A stretch of DNA of 64,000 nucleotides from JANXSS01 sp040385645 (lineage in GTDB: Bacteria > Pseudomonadota > Gammaproteobacteria > Burkholderiales > Burkholderiaceae_D), in NCBI GenBank assembly GCA_040385645.1, contig JAZKGZ010000005.1, positions 7,051-71,050 on the forward strand, in the 5' to 3' direction. Positions within the stretch are counted from its first letter, which is position 1, and every line of letters starts with the position of its first letter. The translations under genes and the position numbers were made by a program. The notes beneath the pieces were generated by a model. The model saw only the letters and a program-made list of their open reading frames with translations, was not told the origin of the DNA and searched no databases. Shown here in pieces: positions 37,088-46,399 of the stretch.

Positions 37088-37796
37088 TTTATACCAAGCG
37101 ATATCGACACTCATGTTTGCGGCATGCATGGCGACTTGTACGGTGACACAGGCAGCCGGTGGTCTGCAGGCCGCGCCATCAGCAGATTTACCTGATATGG
37201 CGGCTGTCGCCGCTCTTTATCCAACCGACTCGATTCGATCGGTCGTGATGGCCGATGCAGCGTTGCGTGAAATCAAAAGGCAACGTTCGCTGATCGATGC
37301 GCAGTATTCCAAGCAGGAAGAGGCTTGCCTGCCAACATTTTTTACTAACAACTGCCTCGATAATGCCAGAGAGCGTCGTCGCTTGAGCCTGGCGTTGATA
37401 CGACCGATCGAACTAGAGGCGAATGCGTTCAAGCGGCGTGCGAGAGTCGAGGAACGTGACCGAGAGTTAGCTACAAAGCAGTTAAAACCGCAGAAAGACG
37501 CCGGCAACGATGCGCCGACGGATATGGCGCAGGATGGTTCGGTCAATGGCAGGCGCGGCCAAGAATTGGTGCGCCGCGAGGCACCTGCACTGAGACCCAC
37601 CAAAGCGCCAGTGTCGAAGTCGCAAGACCTTAATGCCGCAGATGAGCAACGGCGTACAGCAGCTTACGATAAAAAATTAGCCGACTCTTTGAAACGGCAA
37701 AAGGCCGTTGCTGCCCGAAAAGCCGCAGCGGAGCAGAAACGTTCGAGAAAGCTGGATGTGACGCCACCGGTATCGCAGCCGTCGCCCGCTTCTTAA
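37065..37796 (+). CDS. Exported hypothetical protein downstream of zapE
   Basis: About 243 aa. A hydrophobic stretch (LMFAACMATCTVTQAAGG) resembles a signal peptide. The mature part has two Cys (EEACLPTFFTNNCLDNARERR) and a long highly charged, Lys/Arg/Ala-rich helical tail with a probable coiled coil (EQRRTAAYDKKLADSLKRQK). No known function. The start is uncertain: GTG at 37065 overlaps zapE; an ATG at 37113 would give a shorter leader. Confidence 0.7.
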   Translation: MQLLNPFNLYQAISTLMFAACMATCTVTQAAGGLQAAPSADLPDMAAVAALYPTDSIRSVVMADAALREIKRQRSLIDAQYSKQEEACLPTFFTNNCLDNARERRRLSLALIRPIELEANAFKRRARVEERDRELATKQLKPQKDAGNDAPTDMAQDGSVNGRRGQELVRREAPALRPTKAPVSKSQDLNAADEQRRTAAYDKKLADSLKRQKAVAARKAAAEQKRSRKLDVTPPVSQPSPAS

Positions 37797-37886
37797 CAAT
37801 AGTGCAGCAGCGGGCGAAACTAAACGAACAGGTAACCGGGCGACTGAGCAAACGAGTCAGACCGCGCTATGTCAGACCGCACTATT

Positions 37887-38642
37887 TCAGACCGCACTAT
37901 TTAATTTGTCGACCCGATATTGTGGGGCCGGTGCGCTAGTTGCCACAAGTTTTACGATCCCCAGAGTGCAATTGTCTCCATTTTTATCGGTCGTGCGTTC
38001 ACGGGCCCGGTGAATCAGCATCTGCGCCGCGTCTCGCGGGCTATTGACCGCGATCGCCGCACCGGCTTCGCCATCGCTGCAATGCTGCCACAAGCCATCC
38101 GAGCAAAGCATGAAAGCGTCGCCCGCTCGTAAGCCTACATGCCTTGCGAGCGTCATTTTCGGTGCAACATGGGCACTGCCAAGCATATTGACTACCTTAT
38201 TTGCCGCGCCGTCGGTACTGGTTTGATCAACCGTGCGCTCGACTAGGTTGGGCCCGGAGAAGCGATATAGGCGGGAGTCGCCGATATGTCCCCAGATCGC
38301 TGTCTTCTCTGGCGTAATGACGAGCACGACCAACGTTGAACCGGGCCGCATTTCAGTTGCCAGCGTCATTAACTGAATCACGGTATGCACCTCGCTGGCG
38401 ATTTCATGCAACATCGTTTCCACGGCACTGGTGAGGGGCGAAAAATTATCGAAGATCTGGTGTGCCGTGCGAATTGCCTGGTCTGCCGCAATGGAGCCGC
38501 CATGCGCGCCTCCCATGCCGTCTGCAAGCACCGCCATCATGTAGCCGGGTGCCCGCGGTGCGCCGAAAAGGCCGATGCGGTCTTGTTGTTCTTTGCGGTC
38601 GCCAATATGCTGGCCGGTTCCGGCTTCGATCTTGTATGACAT
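37887..38642 (-). CDS. PP2C-family serine/threonine protein phosphatase
   Basis: 251-aa cytoplasmic PPM phosphatase. Metal-binding motifs are all present: GDRKEQQDR near the N-terminus, VLADGMGGAHGG, HIGDSRLYR, LCSDGLWQ and the final GDNCTLGIVK. It resembles Stp1/PppA-like enzymes that reverse Hanks-type kinases; no kinase gene is beside it. It is convergent with the gene at 37065-37796. Confidence 0.92.
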   Translation of the reverse strand: MSYKIEAGTGQHIGDRKEQQDRIGLFGAPRAPGYMMAVLADGMGGAHGGSIAADQAIRTAHQIFDNFSPLTSAVETMLHEIASEVHTVIQLMTLATEMRPGSTLVVLVITPEKTAIWGHIGDSRLYRFSGPNLVERTVDQTSTDGAANKVVNMLGSAHVAPKMTLARHVGLRAGDAFMLCSDGLWQHCSDGEAGAAIAVNSPRDAAQMLIHRARERTTDKNGDNCTLGIVKLVATSAPAPQYRVDKLNSAV

Positions 38643-38844
38643 TATTACCTCATCACGGATAGGCTGCGTCGCTTCGTTGCGTTAATGCTCTCATGAAACT
38701 ATCGTTCCAACGTCCATTCCGTATGAAAGCCTGCGTATTTGCAACAGGGTGGCAACACATCATTTTTTGCGGAAAAATCTGAATTTTCTATCTGAAGATC
38801 CTGTTTTGCCGTACGACTCAGGCACCGTGTGACACAATACGCAT

Positions 38845-39045
38845 ATGAGCCCCTCCAACGATATTCAACGACGCATTATCGAATTAGAAGTCGAACATCG
38901 CGATCTCGATGCAGTCATCGACACGCTGATTCGCGATAGCCGTCATGAGGAATTGCAATTGCGTCGTCTAAAAAAGCGCAAGTTGCAACTGAAAGACCAC
39001 ATCACGATGCTAAAAATGCAACTGGTGCCGGATATTCCCGCCTGA
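38845..39045 (+). CDS. DUF465 (YdcH-like) small coiled-coil protein
   Basis: 66-aa helical protein with IIELEVEHRDLDAVIDTL and LQLRRLKKRKLQLKDHI, the signature of DUF465/YdcH. Its function is unknown. It precedes the helicase gene by 11 bases and is probably co-transcribed. The 202 bases upstream hold no other gene. Confidence 0.88.
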   Translation: MSPSNDIQRRIIELEVEHRDLDAVIDTLIRDSRHEELQLRRLKKRKLQLKDHITMLKMQLVPDIPA

Positions 39046-39056
39046 GCAATCGCAAT

Positions 39057-41099
39057 TTGACTGCTAAATCTACAGCAAGATCGAGTCCGAATACCGGCGA
39101 TGTCAAGCATGAGCCGTTGCAAAATGCCCAGCACGACGCCGAACTCGACATGTTATTTGGTAAAGATGGTCGGCTCGGTGGTGCCGTGGGCACCTATCGT
39201 CCGCGGCAGGCGCAAATTGAAATGGCAAAAGCGATTGCGCATGCCATCGCCACCCAATCCACACTGATCGCCGAAGCTGGTACCGGAACCGGTAAGACCT
39301 TTGCGTACCTGGTGCCGGCACTGCTGTGGGGCGGCAAAACCATTGTCTCCACCGGCACCAAGAATTTGCAAGATCAGCTTTATCTGCGTGATATTCCAAC
39401 CGTGCGTCGTGCCTTGAATATTCCCGTATCCATCGCACTTTTGAAAGGGCGTGCAAATTACGTTTGCCATTACCACTTGGAACGTACGCTTGAGAACGGC
39501 CGTTTGACTTCGCGGGACGATATCGGCCATTTACGCGAAATTTCCCGCTTCATGAAAACCACCGCCTCTGGCGACAAGGCCGAATTGTCAAAAGTGCCGG
39601 AGAGCGCTTTGATCTGGAATTTGGTTACCTCGACCCGCGATACGTGTATGGGTTCCGAATGCCAGTATTACCAGGATTGTTTCGTCATGAAAGCGCGTAA
39701 GGAGGCGCAGCAAGCCGACGTGGTCGTGGTCAACCATCATTTGTTTTTTGCCGATGTCGCGTTAAAAGACACCGGCGTGGCCGAACTCCTGCCGTCGGCC
39801 AACACCATTATTTTCGACGAAGCGCATCAACTGCCCGAAACAGCGACCCTATTTTTCGGCGATACCACATCGACGTCCCAGATACTGGAGTTATGCCGCG
39901 ACGTCCTTGCAGAAGGCTTGACCCATGCCCGAGACGGTGCCGACTGGGCCAGGCTCGTAACTGGCGTTGAAAAGGCAGCACGCGAATTACGCCTGGCATT
40001 TCCGCAAGACGTGGTCCGTCTGGCGGTCAGCCAGATTTTGCCGTCCAGCCCGTTTTTTCCCGCGCTCGAAATATTGAAAAAAGCCTTGCACGAGATGGTG
40101 GAAATTCTCGCGACCCAGGCACAGCGGGCAGAAACGCTCGAACAGTGCAGGGTGCGGGCAAACGACTTGGAATACCGACTCGCAGCCTGGAGCACCGCTG
40201 GAGGTGCCACGGTAGTGGAAGGCGAGCAGCCAGAAAGTGTGTTGTGGGTCGAAGCTTTTTCTTCGTCGTTGCAGCTTCATCAGACACCATTATCGATTGC
40301 ACCGATTTTTACAAAACAACGTGAAGGCCCCCCACGCGCCTGGATTTTCACCTCGGCGACTCTGGCAGTAAAAGACGATTTCAGCCATTATGCTGCCCAG
40401 ATGGGTTTGGCTAAAGAACAGTCCCGTTCGTGGAGTAGTCCTTTCGACTATTTGCAACAAGGATTGCTGTATGTACCCACGGATTTGCCACCGCCGAATT
40501 CACCCGATTACACGGATGCTGTGGTCGATGCCGCGTTGCCGGTCATTATTGCTTCCGGCGGTCGGGCATTCCTGCTGTGCACCACCAACCGAGCGGTGAA
40601 CCGGGCAGCACAGCGCATACGAGAGGCTTTCGGCCGACTAGACCTGTCATTTCCCTTGATGGTGCAGGGGGAGGCAGGCCGCACCGAATTGCTCGACCGT
40701 TTTCGCGCCGCAGGTAATGCAGTGTTGGTCGGTAGTCAAAGTTTTTGGGAGGGCGTCGATGTCCGCGGCGATGCGCTTTCGCTCGTCATTATCGATAAGT
40801 TGCCTTTTTCACCGCCGGACGACCCGGTACTAGCTGCACGTCTCGACGCCCTGGAAAGAAAAGGGCTGAATGGTTTCATGCAACATCAGTTGCCGGCTGC
40901 GATTATCAATCTTAAACAAGGGGCCGGCCGGCTGATTCGAGATGAAACCGACCGCGGCGTGCTCATGCTGTGTGATCCCAGATTGATTACCAAACCCTAC
41001 GGGAAGAAAATCTGGCAGAGCCTACCGCCCTTCAAGCGCACCCGGGATCAGACGAGTGTGATCGAATTCCTGCAGCAGGATCGTAACGCTAGCGATTAA
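39057..41099 (+). CDS. DinG/YoaA-type ATP-dependent DNA helicase (TTG start)
   Basis: 680-aa superfamily 2 (XPD-like) 5'-3' helicase. Q motif YRPRQAQIEMA, Walker A AEAGTGTGKTFAYLVP, DEAH box TIIFDEAHQLPE, and motif VI GAGRLIRDETDRG. The iron-sulfur cysteines appear in NYVCHYH, DTCMGSEC and QDCFVM. The first start is a TTG at 39057. It is likely to act on DNA repair intermediates, by analogy with YoaA/DinG. Confidence 0.92.
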   Translation: MTAKSTARSSPNTGDVKHEPLQNAQHDAELDMLFGKDGRLGGAVGTYRPRQAQIEMAKAIAHAIATQSTLIAEAGTGTGKTFAYLVPALLWGGKTIVSTGTKNLQDQLYLRDIPTVRRALNIPVSIALLKGRANYVCHYHLERTLENGRLTSRDDIGHLREISRFMKTTASGDKAELSKVPESALIWNLVTSTRDTCMGSECQYYQDCFVMKARKEAQQADVVVVNHHLFFADVALKDTGVAELLPSANTIIFDEAHQLPETATLFFGDTTSTSQILELCRDVLAEGLTHARDGADWARLVTGVEKAARELRLAFPQDVVRLAVSQILPSSPFFPALEILKKALHEMVEILATQAQRAETLEQCRVRANDLEYRLAAWSTAGGATVVEGEQPESVLWVEAFSSSLQLHQTPLSIAPIFTKQREGPPRAWIFTSATLAVKDDFSHYAAQMGLAKEQSRSWSSPFDYLQQGLLYVPTDLPPPNSPDYTDAVVDAALPVIIASGGRAFLLCTTNRAVNRAAQRIREAFGRLDLSFPLMVQGEAGRTELLDRFRAAGNAVLVGSQSFWEGVDVRGDALSLVIIDKLPFSPPDDPVLAARLDALERKGLNGFMQHQLPAAIINLKQGAGRLIRDETDRGVLMLCDPRLITKPYGKKIWQSLPPFKRTRDQTSVIEFLQQDRNASD

Positions 41100-41228
41100 A
41101 CGCGCCTCAGAAAGTTGTTGGATAGCGTCCACACCGCTTGGCAGGAACAATCGATAAGTCATGGTTATGCCGCAAAATGGTCAAGCGCGCTTCCATGCCT
41201 TAATGTTGCCTCGTGTAAAATAAATACC

Positions 41229-41966
41229 ATGAAAATTTTGATCAGTAACGATGACGGCTATCTTGCTCCCGGCCTGGCGGCGCTTGCCGAAGCGATGATG
41301 CCGATTGCCGAGATCTTGGTCGTTGCGCCGGACAGCAACCGTTCCGGCTGTTCGAACTCTCTCACACTCGACCGGCCGCTATCGATTACCCGAGCGGCGA
41401 ATGGCTTTTATTTCGTCAATGGCACTCCTTCAGATTGTGTGCATATCGCGTTGACGGGCATGCTCGATTTCGTACCGGATCTGGTTGTGTCGGGCATCAA
41501 TAACGGCCAGAACATGGGTGACGATACCTTGTATTCCGGGACAGTCGCGGCGGCGACGGAAGGTTATCTTTTCGGTCTTCCGGCAATGGCTTTTTCTCAG
41601 GTGCGCAGCGGTTGGGAGCATATAGAAAGCGCAGCGATGGTCGCTGCAGAGATGGTGAAAAAACGTCTGGGTGCGTTACCCAAACCCTTCCTGCTCAACA
41701 TCAATATTCCCAACCTGCCCTACGAAGCTATTTCGGGTATCAAAGCCACGAGGCTTGGCAAGCGCCATGTCTCGGAGCCGGTGATCAAGACCACCGACCC
41801 CCATGGCCGGGAAATTTATTGGATTGGCCCGACGGGTGCCGAGCGTGATGCAGGCGAGGGCACGGATTTTCATGCGACCGCCGGCGGTTATGTGTCTGTC
41901 ACGCCGCTGCAGATCGACCTGACGCATACGGCGCAACTCGACTTGTTAAGTCGCCAACTCGTATGA
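41229..41966 (+). CDS. surE: 5'/3'-nucleotidase SurE
   Basis: 245-aa metal-dependent phosphatase. MKILISNDDGY holds the metal-binding Asp pair; VAPDSNRSGCSNSLTL and SGINNGQNMGDDTLYSGTVAAA are family motifs. The ATG at 41229 opens at the canonical MKIL; a longer frame to 41115 is not supported. Overlaps pcm by four bases; surE-pcm-nlpD is the standard stationary-phase gene group. Confidence 0.97.
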   Translation: MKILISNDDGYLAPGLAALAEAMMPIAEILVVAPDSNRSGCSNSLTLDRPLSITRAANGFYFVNGTPSDCVHIALTGMLDFVPDLVVSGINNGQNMGDDTLYSGTVAAATEGYLFGLPAMAFSQVRSGWEHIESAAMVAAEMVKKRLGALPKPFLLNINIPNLPYEAISGIKATRLGKRHVSEPVIKTTDPHGREIYWIGPTGAERDAGEGTDFHATAGGYVSVTPLQIDLTHTAQLDLLSRQLV

Positions 41967-42829
41967 GCGAAAACAACAGGGATAAGGAGAAAGACAAGCG
42001 CTTTCCACTATCGCTGGCCTCGCTCGATACCCGGTCGGCACAGTCGATTGACGACCGCAATGCGGCACGCCGCGCAATTGCCACACCACAAACGGCAACC
42101 CGAAACGCTGCACGGCACGGTCAGGTTCATATACCGGCTCGTCTGGCATTGCAGCAGAATGCTCCGAGTGTGCATCGCAGTTCACCGATGGCATCGAGCC
42201 GCATCAGGCAGGCGATGGTTGAGCGCATTGCCCAGCAGGGCGTGCGAGACATCAAGGTACTGGCGGCAATGCAGGCGGTGCCACGGCATCAATTTATCGA
42301 ACCGGCTTTCGTTAGCCAGGCATATATCGACGCTTCGCTGCCGATCGGGCATCACCAGACGATTTCGCAACCGTACATCGTGGCACGCATGATCGAATTA
42401 TTGCGTGCCAATAAAAGCGCAGGTGTGCTCGAACGAGTATTGGAAATCGGCACTGGCTGCGGGTACCAGGCGGCGGTGCTGGCTCAGGTTGCCGGCGAAG
42501 TCTATTCCATCGAGCGCATCAAAGCGTTGCATGAACTGGCGCGCGCAAACCTGAGACCAATGAGAATTGCCAATATTCGCTTGCATTATGGAGATGGTAT
42601 GCTTGGCCTCCCGCACGTGGCCCCGTTTGACGGCATGATCCTCGCTGCCGCCGGTGCTCAGGTGCCAAAGCCACTGCTCGAACAGTTGGCAATTGGCGGG
42701 CGCCTGGTTGCACCGGTCGGCGATCGCCATCAGGTGCTGCAGGTAATCGAACGCGTTGGGCCCTCCGATTGGGCCACCGTGACGCTGGAAGATTGTCATT
42801 TCGTGCCGCTTCGTCCTGGGACAATGTGA
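41963..42829 (+). CDS. pcm: Protein-L-isoaspartate O-methyltransferase
   Basis: 288-aa repair methyltransferase that initiates conversion of L-isoaspartate in aged proteins. The SAM motif is LEIGTGCGYQAAVLAQ; PIGHHQTISQPYIVARM is the substrate loop; GGRLVAPVG is the late motif. A charged N-terminal extension of ~80 residues before the catalytic domain is usual in Burkholderiales. Starts on the surE stop (ATGA). Confidence 0.95.
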   Translation: MSENNRDKEKDKRFPLSLASLDTRSAQSIDDRNAARRAIATPQTATRNAARHGQVHIPARLALQQNAPSVHRSSPMASSRIRQAMVERIAQQGVRDIKVLAAMQAVPRHQFIEPAFVSQAYIDASLPIGHHQTISQPYIVARMIELLRANKSAGVLERVLEIGTGCGYQAAVLAQVAGEVYSIERIKALHELARANLRPMRIANIRLHYGDGMLGLPHVAPFDGMILAAAGAQVPKPLLEQLAIGGRLVAPVGDRHQVLQVIERVGPSDWATVTLEDCHFVPLRPGTM

Positions 42830-42862
42830 CAAATCGCTTGATCGAATTTTAAAGTTTATCGA

Positions 42863-43855
42863 ATGAAAAAAATCCGTCCGCTATCTCCGCTGGCATTCGT
42901 CGCCATGCTTGCCATATCTGCCGGTTGCACGACGCCCCGTACGCCGGCTCCGATCGTTGATCGAGGCTCGGTCGGCCGCAGCGGTGCCGATTCGGGCCGG
43001 CAAAGCGCTCAGCAATCAAGTACCCGAAATATCGATCAGCGTGGTTACCACACGGTTCGCAAAGGCGATACGTTATTGCAGATCGCTACTGCGGCTGGGC
43101 AGAATTTTCGAGATCTGGTGGTCTGGAACAATCTTGCGAATCCGGACGACATCAAGGTCGATCAAGTGCTACGTGTACTGCCTCCCGAACCCGGCACAGG
43201 AACTCCTCAAGCCTCCAGTGTCAGCATCGGTTCCGGCGTCGAAGTACGGCCTTTAGGCACAGTACCATCCACCATACCTAGCACCGTCGCCCCAGGCACG
43301 CCAGCGCCCGCGTCGGTGCCTGGCAAAAATGGCCCCCCTGGGGAGAAACGGCCATACTCGGAGGCGGCTGTCGCCGAATTGCAAAAGCCCGACGTTTCCG
43401 GCTCAGTTGCGACCGCACCAGCCAGGGCAACCGATGGCAGGAACGGCGATAAGCCCGGAGTGACGATCGTGCCGGCACCGTTGGAAGATGACGATATCGC
43501 CTGGATGTGGCCTACCGACGGCAAAGTTGCCGCAGGATTCGAGGATGGCAAGAAAGGCTTGGATATCATCGGCAAGAACGGTCAGCAGGTACTCGCTGCT
43601 AGCGGCGGCAAGGTCATGTACGCAGGCAGCGGCATTCGCGGATACGGCAACCTGGTGATCGTCAAACATACGAATAATCTTTTGTCCGCGTACGCGCACA
43701 ATAAATCGATCCTTGTCAAGGAAGGTCAAACCGTGACCAAAGGACAGAAGATTGCCGAAATGGGCAACTCCGACTCCGACGTCGTCAAGCTGCATTTTGA
43801 AATCCGGCAGCAAGGCAAGCCGGTGGACCCTGCAAAGTTTCTGCCGGCGCGATGA
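42863..43855 (+). CDS. nlpD: NlpD-like LysM/M23 lipoprotein (amidase activator)
   Basis: 330-aa envelope lipoprotein. Signal peptide with lipobox ISAGC (Cys22); LysM domain at about 62-107 (YHTVRKGDTLLQIA); Pro/Thr/Ser linker; LytM (M23) domain from about 212. The zinc ligands are degenerate: GKKGLDIIG has no His and LHFEIRQ replaces HxH, as in NlpD proteins that activate amidases instead of cutting peptidoglycan. rpoS normally follows nlpD, but here rlmD starts 24 bases later. Confidence 0.94.
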   Translation: MKKIRPLSPLAFVAMLAISAGCTTPRTPAPIVDRGSVGRSGADSGRQSAQQSSTRNIDQRGYHTVRKGDTLLQIATAAGQNFRDLVVWNNLANPDDIKVDQVLRVLPPEPGTGTPQASSVSIGSGVEVRPLGTVPSTIPSTVAPGTPAPASVPGKNGPPGEKRPYSEAAVAELQKPDVSGSVATAPARATDGRNGDKPGVTIVPAPLEDDDIAWMWPTDGKVAAGFEDGKKGLDIIGKNGQQVLAASGGKVMYAGSGIRGYGNLVIVKHTNNLLSAYAHNKSILVKEGQTVTKGQKIAEMGNSDSDVVKLHFEIRQQGKPVDPAKFLPAR

Positions 43856-43879
43856 ACAAGCCGGACGCCTTCTATTCAG

Positions 43880-45244
43880 ATGCCGAAAAATTTTATTGAA
43901 ATAAAGTCCCTCGATATGGAGGGACGCGGTGTCGGCCATCTTGAAAACGACGACGGCAGCCCAGGCAAGGTCGTATTCGTCGAAGGTGCGTTGCCTGGTG
44001 AGCGCGTTGTGTACGCGTCGTATCGTAAAAAACCGAAATGGGAAGTGGCGACGACGCTTTCGGTAGAGCGTGAGTCGGCGCAACGCGTGCAGCCGAAATG
44101 CCGTTATTTTGGCGTGTGCGGTGGCTGCGCCATGCAGCACCTAGACGCCGCCGCACAGGTTGCGATGAAGCAGCGTGTATTGGAAGACAATCTCAAGCAT
44201 ATCGGTCGGGTAAAGGCGACGATGATATTGCGTCCGATCCACGGCCCGGCGTGGGGTTATCGGTTAAGAGCCAGAATTTCGATTCGTAACGTACCGAAAA
44301 AAGGTGGTGTGCTGGTCGGCTTCCACGAACGCAGATCCAGCTACATTACCGATATGCGCACCTGCGACATTCTGCCGCCGCATGTCTCGGCCTTGCTGGT
44401 GCCGTTGCGTGAATTGATTGCTGGTTTATCGATCGTCGAGCAGGTGCCGCAAATCGAGTTGGCAATCGGCGAAGGCGCGGAGGGCATGGTGACAGTCATG
44501 GTCTTGCGCATCATGGCAACACCGTCCGCCGCCGACGAGGCCGCTCTCAAAGACTTTGCCGACCGATATACGGTGCAATGGTGGCTGCAAACGGCAGGCC
44601 TGGATACTGCAACGCAGTACTATCCCGAGCAGCGCCAACTACATTACCTGCTGCCGGAATTTGGCTTGCGAATGCCTTTTAAGCCTACGGATTTTACGCA
44701 GGTCAATCACCATATCAACCGCGTGTTGGTAACACGCGCGATGCGCCTGCTCGCCCCCGGCCCGGACGACCGGGTCGTGGATCTTTTTTGTGGGCTGGGA
44801 AATTTTACATTGCCGCTGGCCACCCTGGCGCGGGAAGTAGTGGGGATCGAGGGCAGTGCGACATTGACGGAACGCGCATTGGCAAATGCCCGAGCGAATT
44901 TGCTATCAGACAAGGTGACTTTTCAGACTAGGAATCTTTTCGAATTCACGACGCACCAGCTCGTAGCCCTCACCAAATTCGATCTGATGCTGATCGACCC
45001 ACCCCGTGAGGGCGCTATGGCCGTTTGTGAAGCACTCGCGGGGCTCGATGCAATCGACATAGAATTAAAGCCGCGCCGGATCGTCTATGTGTCCTGCAAC
45101 CCGGCGACATTGGCACGCGATGCCGCACTACTGGTAAACGGTGCGGGTTATGTATTACATAAAGCAGGGGTCATCAACATGTTTCCGCACACTGCACATG
45201 TTGAATCGATTGCTGTATTTGATCTGCCGTCGTCGTTGCGTTGA
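43880..45244 (+). CDS. rlmD: 23S rRNA (uracil-C5)-methyltransferase RlmD
   Basis: 454-aa SAM-dependent enzyme that methylates U1939 of 23S rRNA (E. coli numbering). TRAM domain 1-58; [4Fe-4S] cysteines in CRYFGVCGGCAMQH and MRTCDI; SAM motif DLFCGLGNFTLPLA; catalytic Cys in VYVSCNPATLARD. Its close spacing to nlpD replaces the usual rpoS position. Confidence 0.95.
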   Translation: MPKNFIEIKSLDMEGRGVGHLENDDGSPGKVVFVEGALPGERVVYASYRKKPKWEVATTLSVERESAQRVQPKCRYFGVCGGCAMQHLDAAAQVAMKQRVLEDNLKHIGRVKATMILRPIHGPAWGYRLRARISIRNVPKKGGVLVGFHERRSSYITDMRTCDILPPHVSALLVPLRELIAGLSIVEQVPQIELAIGEGAEGMVTVMVLRIMATPSAADEAALKDFADRYTVQWWLQTAGLDTATQYYPEQRQLHYLLPEFGLRMPFKPTDFTQVNHHINRVLVTRAMRLLAPGPDDRVVDLFCGLGNFTLPLATLAREVVGIEGSATLTERALANARANLLSDKVTFQTRNLFEFTTHQLVALTKFDLMLIDPPREGAMAVCEALAGLDAIDIELKPRRIVYVSCNPATLARDAALLVNGAGYVLHKAGVINMFPHTAHVESIAVFDLPSSLR

Positions 45245-45250
45245 ATAAGG

Positions 45251-46150
45251 TTAGGTAAGCAAACTTACGAGTTGCTGGTTTCGTTCCAGCAGGCGTTGTT
45301 GCTCCGGTTTTTCCAGAATCAGGTCGGCGACGTCCGGATGTTGCAGGATCAAGTGGGCCATCTCATTGTTTTGCACCACCATGCTGACAACCTCTGGCGC
45401 GTCCAATAGCAACCGTTCTATTCTGGGATCTTGCCTAATCTGATAGCTTATTTCTCGATTGTGTTGAATGACGGAAGCGAGTTCGTGGCGTGTACTGTCG
45501 TCCAGGCTGCTCGGCAAACGTACTGGCAGGGCAACTAAACCATGATTGCCACCGATCGAAACGCGCGCAATCGAGTCCGGCAAATCCTCGGGAAGCTTAA
45601 CGAATCTGTTATTTTTTAGCGAGAGCGATTTTAAGTCTGGCGGAAGTTCTGATAATTCTGTCAACGCATTGTTATCAAGCGAAAGCCCCCTGACGGTGTC
45701 GGGTAGCTTTGGGGGAAGACTGGTCAACCCTAAATCGTCCAGATACAGGGTATAAGTATCGGCGATCGTCGGGAATTTCAGTAATCTTGCTACTGCCTCA
45801 TGTCGATCGCCATCAGCCGGATTCCCCGCATTTGCCCAGGCTTGCCAGGCAGCTCCGTTTTGCTCGCGATTGTGCTCCCTGACTTGTTGCGCACTCATCT
45901 TTACAGGTTGGTCCATAACCTGTTGGGCGGACAACTCTGTAACGGTCGAAGCTGCAGGCCGGGCCACTCCAGTTATTGCAGGACGCACGCGGCGTGGCAT
46001 CGGCTGCGCTAACCCTTCGGAACGCTTGCGAACGAATGGTGAAGGTGAACTTGCCGAGCGATTTGTCGTAGTCGTTTCGACATTTTCGCCGGTTGCGCGT
46101 GCTTGCGAAGCGGCAACATAGGCATTAAGGCGGTTAATAGCGGTTCTCAT
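45251..46150 (-). CDS. Leucine-rich-repeat candidate type III effector
   Basis: 299-aa protein. Residues 1-95 are Ser/Thr/Arg-rich and likely disordered. Residues 98-130 (AAWQAWANAG, HEAVARLLKF) resemble the helical cap before the LRRs of IpaH/SspH/SlrP effectors. Four 20-21-residue LPX repeats follow at about 133-216 (LGLTSLPPKLPDTVRGLSLD). Instead of the NEL ubiquitin-ligase domain, residues 231-299 form seven successive ten-residue helical units such as DPRIERLLLD and HPDVADLILE. A perfect hrpII-box promoter precedes the ATG. It is convergent with rlmD, six bases apart, next to the place where rpoS would be. Confidence 0.82.
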   Translation of the reverse strand: MRTAINRLNAYVAASQARATGENVETTTTNRSASSPSPFVRKRSEGLAQPMPRRVRPAITGVARPAASTVTELSAQQVMDQPVKMSAQQVREHNREQNGAAWQAWANAGNPADGDRHEAVARLLKFPTIADTYTLYLDDLGLTSLPPKLPDTVRGLSLDNNALTELSELPPDLKSLSLKNNRFVKLPEDLPDSIARVSIGGNHGLVALPVRLPSSLDDSTRHELASVIQHNREISYQIRQDPRIERLLLDAPEVVSMVVQNNEMAHLILQHPDVADLILEKPEQQRLLERNQQLVSLLT

Positions 46151-46198
46151 CGTATCTCCGGGTTAAGATTATTCAAGCAACATTACTTTGATGTAATG

Positions 46199-46260
46199 AT
46201 TCTAAATAGTAATCTTTTGTTAATCTGTCGAAGATGCGAACAAATGCACTGATTGTCGAA
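46199..46260 (-). promoter_or_regulatory. hrpII-box promoter of the LRR gene
   Basis: On the minus strand: TTCG (46260-46257), 16 bases, TTCG (46240-46237), 32 bases, TAGAAT (46204-46199), then 48 bases to the ATG at 46150. This meets the TTCG-N16-TTCG-N30-32-YANNRT rule for HrpB-type T3SS activators exactly. A third TTCG lies in the spacer. Confidence 0.78.
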
Positions 46261-46330
46261 GTTGCAACTTTTGTTGAGGATTTTTGACCGGGCTTTAAGC
46301 TGCCACGCTTATAACCTCGACGATAGCGCA

Positions 46331-46361
46331 AAAAAACGCCCGGTTGATTCCGGGCGTTTTT
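46331..46361. terminator. Bidirectional rho-independent terminator
   Basis: CGCCCGG (46337-46343) pairs with CCGGGCG (46350-46356) around TTGATT, flanked by AAAAAA and TTTTT. It ends the minus-strand gene at 46400. Confidence 0.88.
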
Positions 46362-46399
46362 GGCTTAGGATGCTTCTTAATGCACTGCTACACCGAATG

